Below the pieces are notes generated by a model. That model had not been told where the DNA came from, searched no databases, and saw only the letters and a list, made by a program, of their open reading frames with translations. A stretch of DNA of 64,000 nt from Clostridiales bacterium. Lineage in GTDB: Bacteria > Bacillota > Clostridia > Christensenellales > Aristaeellaceae. Every line of letters begins with the position of its first letter. Within the stretch, counting starts at the first letter, position 1. The stretch lies in assembly GCA_015056255.1 (NCBI GenBank), contig SVGP01000001.1:1-64000 (forward strand), given 5' to 3'. Below, in pieces: positions 30,925 to 39,876 of the stretch. The position numbers and the translations under genes were made by a program.

Positions 30925-32220
30925 ATGGCCGCTTTTGACACCTTAAAAGCATGCGTTCAGCCGCTGAAGGATACTCTGTCCGTCTATCCTGATCTATGGG
31001 ACATTTTCGAACGCTGCTTTTTAAGCACCATTGAAACCACTGTCAAGGAAACCGCAACCGATACCTTCGTCATCACCGGCGACATCCCAGCCATGTGGCT
31101 TCGCGACTCGACGGCGCAGGTGCTTCATTATCTGAGATTTGCCGATCATGAGGACGTATCCAAAATGATCGAGGGCCTTCTTTCCCGACAGGCCGACTGC
31201 ATCTTAAAGGACCCCTACGCCAACGCCTTTAACCGCGAAGAAAACTCCTTCAAGCCCTACAACGATTTCCCCCGCGCAAGCGACTGGGTGTGGGAGCGCA
31301 AGTATGAAATCGACTCCCTGTGCTACCCCATGTGGCTGGCCGAAAAATACATAAACAAAACCGGAAACACCGCGTTTTTAAGCGGACACTTCCATGAGGC
31401 AATGAAGACAGTGCTGAAGGTATTTGCGACCGAGCAGAATCACGAAAAGAGCGACTATCTCTTTATCCGCTCCGACTGCCCGCCCACGGACACGCTTTCT
31501 TACGAAGGCAAGGGCGCGCCCGTCAAGGTCACCGGCATGACGTGGTGCGGCTTCCGCCCCTCGGACGACGCGTGCAAATACGGCTATCTGATTCCATCCA
31601 ACCTCTTTGCCGTTCGCGCGATGAAGTCCGTAAAGGCGCTTTCAAAGCTTCTGGGCGATGAAGAAAGCTTTAAAGAAGCTGCTAGACTCGAAAAGGAAAT
31701 CGCTGAAGGCGTCGAGGCCTACGGAAAGGTCAACCATCCCGAGCTCGGCGAAATCTACGCCTACGAAACCGACGGCTTTGGAAACTACGTCTTCATGGAC
31801 GACGCCAATGTTCCGAGTCTCCTGGCCCTTCCGTATCTTGAAGTGTGCGAAAAGGACGATCCGCTCTACAAGCGCACCCGCGCATTCGTGCTTTCAAACA
31901 GCAATCCCTTCTACTACGAAGGCGCGCTCGCCAAGGGCGTGGGCAGCCCCCACTCCCCCGCCGGCTACATCTGGCCCATCGCCCTGTGCGTTCAAGCCAT
32001 GACATCGACGGACGATACAGAAATCGCCTCTCTTCTTAAAAACGTACTCGCAACCACCGGCGGCACGGGCTTCATGCACGAATCCTTCGACCCCAACAAG
32101 CCCGAAGATTTCACCCGCCCCTGGTTCGCCTGGGCAAACAGCATGCTGGCGGAGACCATTTTAAGGCTGCATGAAGAAGGCAAGCTTGAAAAGATTTTAG
32201 AAATGGCAAAAGGTATGTAA
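30925..32220 (+). CDS. GH125 exo-alpha-1,6-mannosidase
   Basis: A 431-residue enzyme of family GH125, which removes alpha-1,6-linked mannose from the non-reducing end of mannans or N-glycans. Family markers: TGDIPAMWLRDSTAQ near residue 52, NREENSFKPYNDFPRASDWVWERKYEIDSLCYP near 107, GMTWCGFRPSDDACKYGY near 202, and MHESFDPN near 391 carrying the catalytic-base region. No signal peptide. Start behind GAAAGGAG. Terminator follows. Confidence 0.92.
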   Translation: MAAFDTLKACVQPLKDTLSVYPDLWDIFERCFLSTIETTVKETATDTFVITGDIPAMWLRDSTAQVLHYLRFADHEDVSKMIEGLLSRQADCILKDPYANAFNREENSFKPYNDFPRASDWVWERKYEIDSLCYPMWLAEKYINKTGNTAFLSGHFHEAMKTVLKVFATEQNHEKSDYLFIRSDCPPTDTLSYEGKGAPVKVTGMTWCGFRPSDDACKYGYLIPSNLFAVRAMKSVKALSKLLGDEESFKEAARLEKEIAEGVEAYGKVNHPELGEIYAYETDGFGNYVFMDDANVPSLLALPYLEVCEKDDPLYKRTRAFVLSNSNPFYYEGALAKGVGSPHSPAGYIWPIALCVQAMTSTDDTEIASLLKNVLATTGGTGFMHESFDPNKPEDFTRPWFAWANSMLAETILRLHEEGKLEKILEMAKGM

Positions 32221-32223
32221 GAT

Positions 32224-32258
32224 CAAAGCCGCTTCCAAATCGGAAGCGGCTTTTCTTA
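32224..32258 (+). terminator. Intrinsic terminator of the GH125 gene
   Basis: AAGCCGCTTCC / GGAAGCGGCTT (32226-32236 and 32242-32252) followed by TTCTT. Confidence 0.85.
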
Positions 32259-32275
32259 TTGTCTGCGTCAGAAAA

Positions 32276-32310
32276 TGAAAACCTCTGACCTTGAGAATCA
32301 GAGGTTTTCG
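32276..32310 (-). terminator. Terminator of the first GH29 gene
   Basis: AAAACCTCTGA / TCAGAGGTTTT (32278-32288 and 32298-32308). On the minus strand the stem ends in GGTTTTCATTTTC. Confidence 0.7.
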
Positions 32311-32332
32311 CCATAAAATTTGCCATATACGA

Positions 32333-33649
32333 TTATTTCAGGAACAATTCGATTACAGGAACGAGGCAGTCGGGCTTGACGTGCGGGATGTTCAACACGA
32401 GAAGATCGTTTGACTGCGGCAGCGCTTCGCCGAAATGCTCCATCTTTCCTTCGGAGAAGAGAACCTCGCTTCCATCGTGCAGGAACTGGGCATAGTCCAC
32501 TTTTCCGGCCAAACCGCGAAGCTCGATGAACGCGAAGGGATAGGCGAACAGGTGAAGGTAGAGTCTTTTTCCGTCGATGCTCTGGGTGAAGCGGCAGTCC
32601 GCAGGTGCAACGAACTCGGGCTCAGCCATGGTGCAGCCATAGATGGCGCGGCTATTGTACTTCATCCAGTCTGCATACACCTTAAGCGCATTCTGCGCAC
32701 GGTTGTCGAAATATCCTCGGGACGTGGGACCCACGTTCATCAGGAGATTTCCGCCGAGGGATACGGTATTTACAAGCATGCGGATGAGCATTTCCGGGCT
32801 TTTCCAGGTCTGCTCGTCGCGATAGTAGCCCCAGCTGCCGGAGAAGGTCTGGCAGGCTTCCCAGGTAACTAGCTCTCCCGTTTCGTGATGGCGCACCCAT
32901 TCGGTGGGCTGGAACTGCTCGGGCGTCCAGATGTCCTGCTCGATCTCAGCGCGGTTATCAATGATGATGCCCGGCTGAAGCTTGCGCGCAAGGGCAATCA
33001 GCTCTTCGGACTCCCAGTCGTTTTTGCCCTTTCCCTTCATCCACGCGCGTTCACCCGTACCGTTGTTGTCGGAGTAGGAAAAGTCAAACCACAATATGTC
33101 GATTTTTCCGTATTCCGTCAACAGCTCGGTTACCTGATCGCGCATATATTGGGCGTATTTACGAACGTCGCGGTCCTTGCTCTGTTCATACGCATCGGCG
33201 TCCTCGCGGCGGGGATGCAGCATGTCGATAGGAAATTCGGGGTGATGCCAGTCGATCAGGGAATAATAGAAGCCCACGCGAAGGCCCTCCGCACGGAACG
33301 CATCTACATATTCGCGCACGAGGTCGCGGCCCGCCGGAGTATTGGTGCATTTATAGTCTGTATACTTGGAGTCCCACATGCAGAAGCCCTCATGATGCTT
33401 CGTAGTGAGAACCGCATATTTCATTCCCGCCGCCTTCGCCTGACGCGCCCATTCGCGTGCATCGTAGAGGTCGGGGTCAAAATATTTGAAGTATTTGTCG
33501 TATTTGGCTTCGGGAATCATTTCGCGGGTCTTGATCCATTCGTGCCGCGCGGGCATGGCATAAAGTCCCCAGTGAATAAACATGCCGAAGCGGGAAAGGC
33601 GGAACCATTCGGTATCGCCGGCCGTTTTGCGGGTGACATAGCTGGTCAT
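32333..33649 (-). CDS. GH29 alpha-L-fucosidase
   Basis: A 438-residue retaining fucosidase. Markers: RFGMFIHWGLYA near residue 21, AGMKYAVLTTKHHEGFCMWDSKYT near 74, and the nucleophile Asp in IDILWFDFSYS near 175. It has a C-terminal beta-sandwich. No signal peptide. Start at 33649 with AAGGAGGATATT upstream. GH29 enzymes remove alpha-linked fucose from plant or mucin glycans. An ATGATA-N5-TATCAT palindrome (33664-33680) just before the ribosome binding site may be an operator. Confidence 0.9.
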   Translation of the reverse strand: MTSYVTRKTAGDTEWFRLSRFGMFIHWGLYAMPARHEWIKTREMIPEAKYDKYFKYFDPDLYDAREWARQAKAAGMKYAVLTTKHHEGFCMWDSKYTDYKCTNTPAGRDLVREYVDAFRAEGLRVGFYYSLIDWHHPEFPIDMLHPRREDADAYEQSKDRDVRKYAQYMRDQVTELLTEYGKIDILWFDFSYSDNNGTGERAWMKGKGKNDWESEELIALARKLQPGIIIDNRAEIEQDIWTPEQFQPTEWVRHHETGELVTWEACQTFSGSWGYYRDEQTWKSPEMLIRMLVNTVSLGGNLLMNVGPTSRGYFDNRAQNALKVYADWMKYNSRAIYGCTMAEPEFVAPADCRFTQSIDGKRLYLHLFAYPFAFIELRGLAGKVDYAQFLHDGSEVLFSEGKMEHFGEALPQSNDLLVLNIPHVKPDCLVPVIELFLK

Positions 33650-33706
33650 GTAATATCCTCCTTATGATAGGTATTATCATATTTTTGTATTACTCGTTGA
33701 ACTTTT

Positions 33707-34432
33707 CTATTCCTGATTCTCCGTTTCGCTAGTCAAAATATCGACGCCGCCGGCCGCCCAGCCCAGTAAAACCTCGGAAAGAAGCCTTTCTTCAATCGCA
33801 TCCGCGCCGGACAGATACCTGTCGGCATAAAACGCGCAGGGCGCAATCCGCTCTTCCTCCGGAACAGAATATGTATCAAAAAGCTGCGCGGCAAGCCCGG
33901 AATTTTTAGAAATATCCATCTTCTCGACGATAACGCAGGATTCGATTTCGATGTTTCCGCGCTTCAGCATAACGGTTTCAGGAAGCTTTTCAAGTTCCTT
34001 CACCGCGCGGACACAGCTTTCGCAGAACGGAACCGTCAAAAGAACAATCACGCTGTCTGTGCTTTCGCCCCATAAAAGCGCATCCGCAGTCAGCACATTC
34101 TCCATTTCGCCCGCACCATAATACGCTTTTCCGTCTACAATCACCATGGGCATGCGCTTTTTCTCAAGCCCGTAGCGTTCGCAGGCATCCTTAAGCGCCT
34201 TCTGTCCGCTGCTTCTGACGGTATTATAGGCGAGGTATTCGCATTCATCGATCGAAATACCCGTGAGCGAACGGAAATATTCCTTAAAATCTTCCTCGGG
34301 CGAACAGGACTCGCAGTAATTTTCATAAAAATACAAAACTTCCCTCGCCTTGGGCTCTTCTTCGCAGAAGGCGTGAAAAACAAGGCCGAAAATCGTAAGA
34401 AACGCCGTCATAAACGCAACCAGCCGCTTCAA
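33707..34432 (-). CDS. Exported protein with two thioredoxin-like domains
   Basis: A 241-residue exported protein; the start is TTG at 34432, six bases after AAAGGAGGG. Signal peptide covers about 1-22. The first thioredoxin-like domain has YCESC near residue 40 (CESC plus a following Cys-free stretch) and a later RMPMVIVDGKAYYGA cis-Pro region; the second begins VIVLLTVPFCESCVRAVKELE near 127 and ends with PCAFYADRYLSGADAIEE. The second domain is clearly paralogous to the N-terminal domain of the protein at 39877-40992. Thiol exchange outside the cell is inferred; no partner is proven. Confidence 0.65.
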   Translation of the reverse strand: MKRLVAFMTAFLTIFGLVFHAFCEEEPKAREVLYFYENYCESCSPEEDFKEYFRSLTGISIDECEYLAYNTVRSSGQKALKDACERYGLEKKRMPMVIVDGKAYYGAGEMENVLTADALLWGESTDSVIVLLTVPFCESCVRAVKELEKLPETVMLKRGNIEIESCVIVEKMDISKNSGLAAQLFDTYSVPEEERIAPCAFYADRYLSGADAIEERLLSEVLLGWAAGGVDILTSETENQE

Positions 34433-34614
34433 CGAATTCCCTCCTTTCATTTGTGACGAAACTTTTGTTATTCGAATTTAATGAAAGTATAACACACGCC
34501 GCATCGGATTGCAATGCGCATAAAAAATGTATTTAAAAAACGAAGTATATAATTTTTCGAATATGTCTTATAATATAAATAGTATATGTATTTTTACATT
34601 TTGTTCAAAAATAG

Positions 34615-34643
34615 TTGACGATCGCAGCATTATTATATATAAT
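34615..34643 (+). promoter_or_regulatory. Promoter of the first oligosaccharide importer operon
   Basis: TTGACG (34615-34620), 17-base spacer, TATAAT (34638-34643), then GGATTGGAGG before the start. Confidence 0.85.
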
Positions 34644-34676
34644 GCTATTAAGATTATTCGGATTGGAGGCGGCGTT

Positions 34677-35627
34677 ATGGCTGTGAATCATGGCAGTTCC
34701 GTTGTGCCGGGCGCGCTGATTCATCCCAGCATCAAAAGAAAAATCAGAAAAAGCATTCCTTATTACATTCTGATCCTTCCCCCGTTGATTTATCTCATTC
34801 TATTCAAGTATTATCCAATGCTTGGCGTACAGATTGCCTTCAGGGACTTCAAGGTTCGCGGCGGCATCTGGGGCAGTCCATGGGTGGGCTTCAAGCACTT
34901 TGCGATGTTCTTCAGCTCCTCAACCGCCATAACAATCATCATGAACACCCTGCTTCTGAGCCTTTACTATCTTCTGGCAAGCTTCCCGCTTCCGATATTC
35001 CTTGCAGTTTGCCTGAATGAATCCCGTTCACAGAAGTTTAAAAAGTTCACGCAGATGATCACCTACATGCCCTACTTCATCTCTACCGTCGTTCTGGTAT
35101 CCATGATCATTCAGTTCACGGATATATCCAGCGGCTTTATCAATCAGATTATTGTCGCCCTGGGCGGAGAAGCAGTCAATTTCATGGGCAATGTGAACTA
35201 TTTCCGAACGCTCTATGTCGTCACCGGCGTATGGCAGACCATGGGTTATTCCGCAATTGTGTATCTGGCGGCGCTTTCCGGCGTTCCCGTCGAATTGTAT
35301 GAGGCAGCCACCGTGGACGGCGCAAGCAAGCTTCGCCGCATTCTCGCCATCGATATTCCCTACATCGCCCCCACCATCATCACTCTGTTTATCCTGAACA
35401 CCGGCAGCATTCTCTCCATCGGCTTTGAGAAGATCTATCTGATGCAAAACAGCATCAACACGCCTGTGTCCGAGGTTATTTCCACCTATGTTTATAAAAT
35501 CGGCGTTCTGCAGTTCAACTACAGCTATTCAACAGCCGTCGGACTTTTCAACTCTCTGGTCAACCTCACGATGCTTCTGTTCGTGAACACGATCTCTGAC
35601 CGCATCAGCAAGGTCAGCGTACTGTAA
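34677..35627 (+). CDS. Sugar ABC permease, LplB family
   Basis: A 316-residue CUT1-type permease with six main helices. Start at 34677 behind GATTGGAGGCG. Markers are YYILILPPLIYLILFKYYPMLGVQIAF near the N-terminus and the EAA loop VPVELYEAATVDGASKLRRI near 205. The LplB subfamily imports complex oligosaccharides. It works with the next two genes; no ATPase is in the operon, so a shared MsmK-like ATPase elsewhere is expected. Confidence 0.88.
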   Translation: MAVNHGSSVVPGALIHPSIKRKIRKSIPYYILILPPLIYLILFKYYPMLGVQIAFRDFKVRGGIWGSPWVGFKHFAMFFSSSTAITIIMNTLLLSLYYLLASFPLPIFLAVCLNESRSQKFKKFTQMITYMPYFISTVVLVSMIIQFTDISSGFINQIIVALGGEAVNFMGNVNYFRTLYVVTGVWQTMGYSAIVYLAALSGVPVELYEAATVDGASKLRRILAIDIPYIAPTIITLFILNTGSILSIGFEKIYLMQNSINTPVSEVISTYVYKIGVLQFNYSYSTAVGLFNSLVNLTMLLFVNTISDRISKVSVL

Positions 35628-35640
35628 GGGGGGGCTGAAA

Positions 35641-36582
35641 ATGAACGTCAATCATCTTTCCAAAAAGGAACTGAAGTCCCGCCATAAGATCAACAAAGTT
35701 CGCCAGAGCAAAGGCGACACTGCATTCGACGTCGTCATTACAACGTTTCTGATTTTTGCAGTTATCGTTGTGGCCTATCCGCTTATATATGTTGTCAGCG
35801 CATCGTTATCGTCGACGGATGCAGTCATGGGCGGAAGAGTATGGCTTTTACCAGTGGAATTTTCGCTTGAAGCATACAAAACCACCTTCAAGTACGATTC
35901 CATCATGACCGGCTATCTGAATTCGCTGATCTATACCGCATCAGGAACCGTCGTCAGCCTGATTCTGACCACGCTTTGCGCCTACTGCCTTTCCAAGACG
36001 GCGTTTTACGGCCGCAAGCTTGTGGGCTTTCTGGTGCTGTTCACCATGCTGTTTAATGCCGGCTTGGTTCCCAATTACCTTTTAATCAACAACACGCTCA
36101 AGTGGGGCAACACCATCTGGGCGCTCATCATTCCCAACGCCATGAGCGCGTGGCACGTCATCCTTGTGCGCACCTATTTCGAAAACTCCATTCCCGGCGA
36201 GCTTTTCGAAGCGGGCGACATCGACGGCTGCAGCGTGTTCCGCCAGCTGATTTCCATCGCCCTTCCCATGTCCGGCCCGATCCTTGCGGTTATCGCGCTG
36301 TACACGGCGGTAGGTCTTTGGAACGGCTACTTCGACGCTCTGATTTACATCAGCGACAAGGATATGTTCCCGCTCCAGCTGGTGCTTCGAAATATCCTGA
36401 TTCTGAATTCCATGGATATGACCACCAGCGTAGACCTTCGCGAAATGGCGTCCCGCCAGGGCATGTACAACCTGCTCAAGTATGCGGTCATCGTCGTTTC
36501 GAGTCTGCCGCTGCTTCTGATGTATCCCTTCGTACAGAAGTACTTCGTCAAGGGCATCATGGTCGGCTCCGTAAAGGGCTAA
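35641..36582 (+). CDS. Sugar ABC permease, YtcP family
   Basis: A 313-residue CUT1-type permease. Markers: AYPLIYVVSASLSSTDAVMGGRVWLLPVEFSLEAYKTTF, and the EAA loop IPGELFEAGDIDGCSVFRQL near 185 where the usual EAA reads EAG. The C-terminus ends in FVQKYFVKGIMVGSVKG, the standard end of this subfamily. Start behind GGGGGG. Confidence 0.88.
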   Translation: MNVNHLSKKELKSRHKINKVRQSKGDTAFDVVITTFLIFAVIVVAYPLIYVVSASLSSTDAVMGGRVWLLPVEFSLEAYKTTFKYDSIMTGYLNSLIYTASGTVVSLILTTLCAYCLSKTAFYGRKLVGFLVLFTMLFNAGLVPNYLLINNTLKWGNTIWALIIPNAMSAWHVILVRTYFENSIPGELFEAGDIDGCSVFRQLISIALPMSGPILAVIALYTAVGLWNGYFDALIYISDKDMFPLQLVLRNILILNSMDMTTSVDLREMASRQGMYNLLKYAVIVVSSLPLLLMYPFVQKYFVKGIMVGSVKG

Positions 36583-36642
36583 ATCAATCTGAATTCTGCG
36601 TGCATAAAAGCACGTTGAATAATAAATAAGGAGGATCACCCC

Positions 36643-38325
36643 ATGAAGAACACTTTTCTCAAGAAGCTGCTTGGCATGACCATGGCTGTCATCCTGCTGC
36701 TTGGCTCCATGAGCGCTTTCGCTTGGGAACCTGTCTGGAAGTATGACGAGGACCTGTCTGCGTATAAGCTCTGTGAGAACTTTGGCGACATCACTTTGAG
36801 AGTCGCAGTTACCGACCTTGCCGCCATTGAGGACTGGGAAACCAACGCTTACATCAAGTGGATGGAAGAAGTCACCAATGTAGACCTCCAGTTTGAGCTG
36901 ATCCCCTATGAAGGCCGCGCGGAAAAGCTTGGTCTTTTACTCAACGATGCCGACAACTATCCCGACATGTTCTGGGGCGTTGGCATGACCGATGCTATGA
37001 TCAGCCGCTTTGGTGTTGATGAAAAAATGTTCCTTCCCCTCAACGACCTGATTGAAGAGCACGGCAATTTTGTAAAGCGCCTGTTCGAAACCTATCCCGG
37101 CACCGACGCTCTGATCACTGAGCTGGATGGCAACATCTACTCTCTCCCCGAGGTCAACGAGTGCTATCACTGCTCCGCTCCCCACAAGTTCTGGATCAAC
37201 CAGACCTGGCTTGACAATCTGAATCTCGACATGCCCACCACTCTGGATGAGCTTTACGACGTTCTGGTAGCGTTCCGCGATGAGGACGCCAACGGAAACG
37301 GCGATCCTTCCGACGAAATCCCGCTCGCCGGCGACTATGCCGACGGCTGGTACACCAACGTCGAAATGCCCATCATGAACGCTTTCACCTACTACAACCT
37401 CGATCTTGACAAGACTGCCACCACCGGCTCCACCGCTTTCGGTATGTATGTCGAAGACGGCAAGATCGTCACTCCCTTTGCCAAGGAAGAATTCAAAGAG
37501 GGCGTTGAATTTGTTGCCAAGCTGGTTGAAGAAGGCCTGATTTATGAAGGTTCCTTCACTCAGGATCTTGCCAGCCTGACCAACATCTGCGAAAGCGGCC
37601 GTCTGGGCGCTTCCTCCGGCGGTTACATCCTGTTCGCCTCCCTCGGCGGAGAAGCCTATCGTCAGTACACCCACGTACTGCCCGTAGCCGGCCCCGATGG
37701 ATATCAGAACATCGTTTCTTATCCCTATGATTCCGTAGGCGGCAACGTATTCACCATCGCTGCCAGCACCGAGTACCCCGTTGAGTGCTTCAAAATCGGC
37801 GACATGTTCTACTCCTACGCCTCCACCGTCCGTTCCTACTACGGCGTCTATGGCGAGCAGTGGACCGAAGCCGAAGAAGGCGTAATGGGCATCAGCGGCG
37901 ATCCTTCCATGTACAAGCTGCTCGTGCCGTGGCAGGAGTCCGAGCCCCAGTCCTACTGCGTACTGCAGATGGTTCCCTCCTTCCGCACCGGCGCTTTCCG
38001 TCTTGGCGAGCCCTCCGCTCCGGGTCTTGATATCTACAGCGGCGACGGCCTTGAAACCCTCCTGTATCAGGCCACCAAGGACTACAAGCCCTTCACCGAC
38101 GATGCCAAAGCAATGCCCCCGCTGACCTTCAGCGATACCGAAAACAGCGAGATGGCCGTTATCAAGGCCAACCTGGTCAACACCATCAAGGAAGGCATGT
38201 TCGCATTCTTCAATGGCACCAAGTCCATGGACGAGTACGATGCATGGCTGGCTGAGCTCGAGGCTCAGGGCCTGTCCACCCTGATTGGCTACTATCAGAA
38301 CGCTTACGACACCCAGTACAAGTAA
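36643..38325 (+). CDS. Extracellular oligosaccharide-binding protein
   Basis: A 560-residue type 2 binding protein of the LplA group. Signal peptide ends near SAFA|WE and has no lipobox Cys, so the protein is probably released or held in some other way. TMAVILLLGSMSAFAWEP, DMFWGVGMTDAMIS and an acidic Ca-binding-like DEDANGNGDPSDEIP loop (near 206) are visible. The ligand is probably a fucose-containing oligosaccharide, inferred from the GH29 gene that follows. Codon use is strongly biased to AAG and C-ending codons, as for highly expressed genes. Confidence 0.88.
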   Translation: MKNTFLKKLLGMTMAVILLLGSMSAFAWEPVWKYDEDLSAYKLCENFGDITLRVAVTDLAAIEDWETNAYIKWMEEVTNVDLQFELIPYEGRAEKLGLLLNDADNYPDMFWGVGMTDAMISRFGVDEKMFLPLNDLIEEHGNFVKRLFETYPGTDALITELDGNIYSLPEVNECYHCSAPHKFWINQTWLDNLNLDMPTTLDELYDVLVAFRDEDANGNGDPSDEIPLAGDYADGWYTNVEMPIMNAFTYYNLDLDKTATTGSTAFGMYVEDGKIVTPFAKEEFKEGVEFVAKLVEEGLIYEGSFTQDLASLTNICESGRLGASSGGYILFASLGGEAYRQYTHVLPVAGPDGYQNIVSYPYDSVGGNVFTIAASTEYPVECFKIGDMFYSYASTVRSYYGVYGEQWTEAEEGVMGISGDPSMYKLLVPWQESEPQSYCVLQMVPSFRTGAFRLGEPSAPGLDIYSGDGLETLLYQATKDYKPFTDDAKAMPPLTFSDTENSEMAVIKANLVNTIKEGMFAFFNGTKSMDEYDAWLAELEAQGLSTLIGYYQNAYDTQYK

Positions 38326-38333
38326 TTTTTTCC

Positions 38334-38371
38334 GGTAAAAAAGGGGGGCGTCAGCTCCCCCTTTTTTTCTT
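38334..38371 (+). terminator. Hairpin terminator after the binding protein gene
   Basis: AAAAAGGGGGGC / CTCCCCCTTTTTTT (about 38338-38369) with a short loop. It would partly separate the importer from the GH29 gene behind it. Confidence 0.8.
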
Positions 38372-38403
38372 AACAGCAATCCTTTTTGAAAGGAATGAGG
38401 CGT

Positions 38404-39426
38404 ATGGATAATCATCAGTGGTTTAAAGAGGCCGGCTACGGCATGATGGTGCATTGGGGTCTTTATTCTCTGCTGGCTGGTGAATACAAAGGCCGAATCG
38501 TTCGGCCCTATGCCGAGTGGTCCCAATCCTTCTACCGCATTCCCAATGAAGAGTATGGTAAGCTTACCAAGGCGTTCAATCCCGTGTTTTTCAACGCCGA
38601 CGAATGGGTTCGCCTGGCAAAAGAATGCGGCATGAAATACTTTGTCGTCACCAGCAAGCATCACGACGGGTTTGCAATGTATCACTCCAAGGTGGACAAA
38701 TACAACGTCGTGGATGCAACGCCCTTCGGACGCGACGTAATTGCCGAAATCGGCGAAGCCTGCTATAAGCACGGCCTTAAGCTGGGCCTTTATTATTCGC
38801 AGGATCTCGACTGGCACGAAAAGCACGGCGGCGGCTATCTGTCCAACCACATTCGAACCGCCGGAACATCATGGGACAACAACTGGGATTTCCCGAACGA
38901 AGACGAAAAGGATTTCTCCATTTGTTTTGAAAACAAAATCATGCCGCAGGTCAAGGAAATCCTGACCCAGTACGGCGAGCTTTGCCTGATATGGTTCGAC
39001 GTTCCCATGACCATCTCAGATGCACAGAGCCGTCAAATTTACGAGGCCATCAAGCAGTATCAGCCGAACTGCCTGATCAATTCCCGCCTCGGAAACGGCG
39101 CATACGACTACGTTTCCCTGGGCGACAACGAAATTCCCACTGAGATTCCGAAGAACCTCGGCGAAGTGGACGCAAACGCCGTGGACGGCTTCAAGCCCAG
39201 CCCCTTCGGCCTTTACGAATCCGCAGCAACGCTCAATCATACCTGGGGCTTCTCCGCCTACGATCAGGACTGGAAAAGCGCGGACACGATTTTTGAATAC
39301 CGCACGCGTCTTAAGAAGCTCGGCATCAATTATCTGATCAACGTCGGCCCCGATCATCTCGGACGCATTCCTGCGCCAAGTGTTGATATTCTGCGCGAAG
39401 TAGCGCGAAGAATGGGCGATTTGTAA
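38404..39426 (+). CDS. GH29 alpha-L-fucosidase (second copy)
   Basis: A 340-residue enzyme, shorter than the copy at 32333-33649 and lacking its C-terminal beta-sandwich. Markers: GYGMMVHWGLYS near residue 10, CGMKYFVVTSKHHDGFAMYHSKVD near 78 and the nucleophile Asp in LCLIWFDVPM near 199. ATG at 38404 is chosen because GAAAGGAATGAGG lies upstream. No signal peptide. It probably trims what the preceding importer brings in. Confidence 0.85.
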   Translation: MDNHQWFKEAGYGMMVHWGLYSLLAGEYKGRIVRPYAEWSQSFYRIPNEEYGKLTKAFNPVFFNADEWVRLAKECGMKYFVVTSKHHDGFAMYHSKVDKYNVVDATPFGRDVIAEIGEACYKHGLKLGLYYSQDLDWHEKHGGGYLSNHIRTAGTSWDNNWDFPNEDEKDFSICFENKIMPQVKEILTQYGELCLIWFDVPMTISDAQSRQIYEAIKQYQPNCLINSRLGNGAYDYVSLGDNEIPTEIPKNLGEVDANAVDGFKPSPFGLYESAATLNHTWGFSAYDQDWKSADTIFEYRTRLKKLGINYLINVGPDHLGRIPAPSVDILREVARRMGDL

Positions 39427-39547
39427 ATTTGAATTTGTTTATCGCCGGCAGATCATATTTGTCGGCGATGTTTTTTGCTTGTATATAAATGATGAGTGTG
39501 TTATAATTTTTACAAAGAAACGCATTTTTCGGAAAAGAGGATTACGG

Positions 39548-39868
39548 ATGTTCGGAAGAAAAAAAGCTGTGCGCAAGCGCGTCATGACGCTCAATTTATT
39601 GGACAGCGAAATGAACGAGCTTATATCCTGCCGGGTCAGCGACTATGCGCTGCCGGAAAAAATCGTTCTTGCGCTCAGCGAAGAGTATTTCAGCGATCCT
39701 GATCCCTGCGAAATCCATCGGGGCGCAGTGCACAACCGGGTGATGATGGAGATTATGGATTCCTGCCCTCCGGGTATTACGCGAAAGCTTTCCGACTTCC
39801 CGGAATATGCACGCGCCTGGTTTCCTGAAAAAACCGCATTTGTCCGTATAGCGGAAGAAGCGAGGTGA
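39548..39868 (+). CDS. Small protein of unknown function
   Basis: A 106-residue soluble protein; no family recognised. It has a very basic N-terminus (FGRKKAVRKRV) and an acidic centre with two Cys. ATG at 39548 follows AAAAGAGG. Its stop lies inside the ribosome binding region of the next gene (TTG at 39877), so the two are coupled; it could assist the membrane thioredoxin protein, but that is only context. Confidence 0.6.
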   Translation: MFGRKKAVRKRVMTLNLLDSEMNELISCRVSDYALPEKIVLALSEEYFSDPDPCEIHRGAVHNRVMMEIMDSCPPGITRKLSDFPEYARAWFPEKTAFVRIAEEAR

Positions 39869-39876
39869 ATGGACGT

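Noticed and set aside
36937-38850. A 637-residue open frame on the minus strand
   Set aside because: It lies antisense to the binding protein and GH29 genes, has no ribosome binding site, and its Gly/Val-rich sequence is what the biased codons of the real genes give in reverse.
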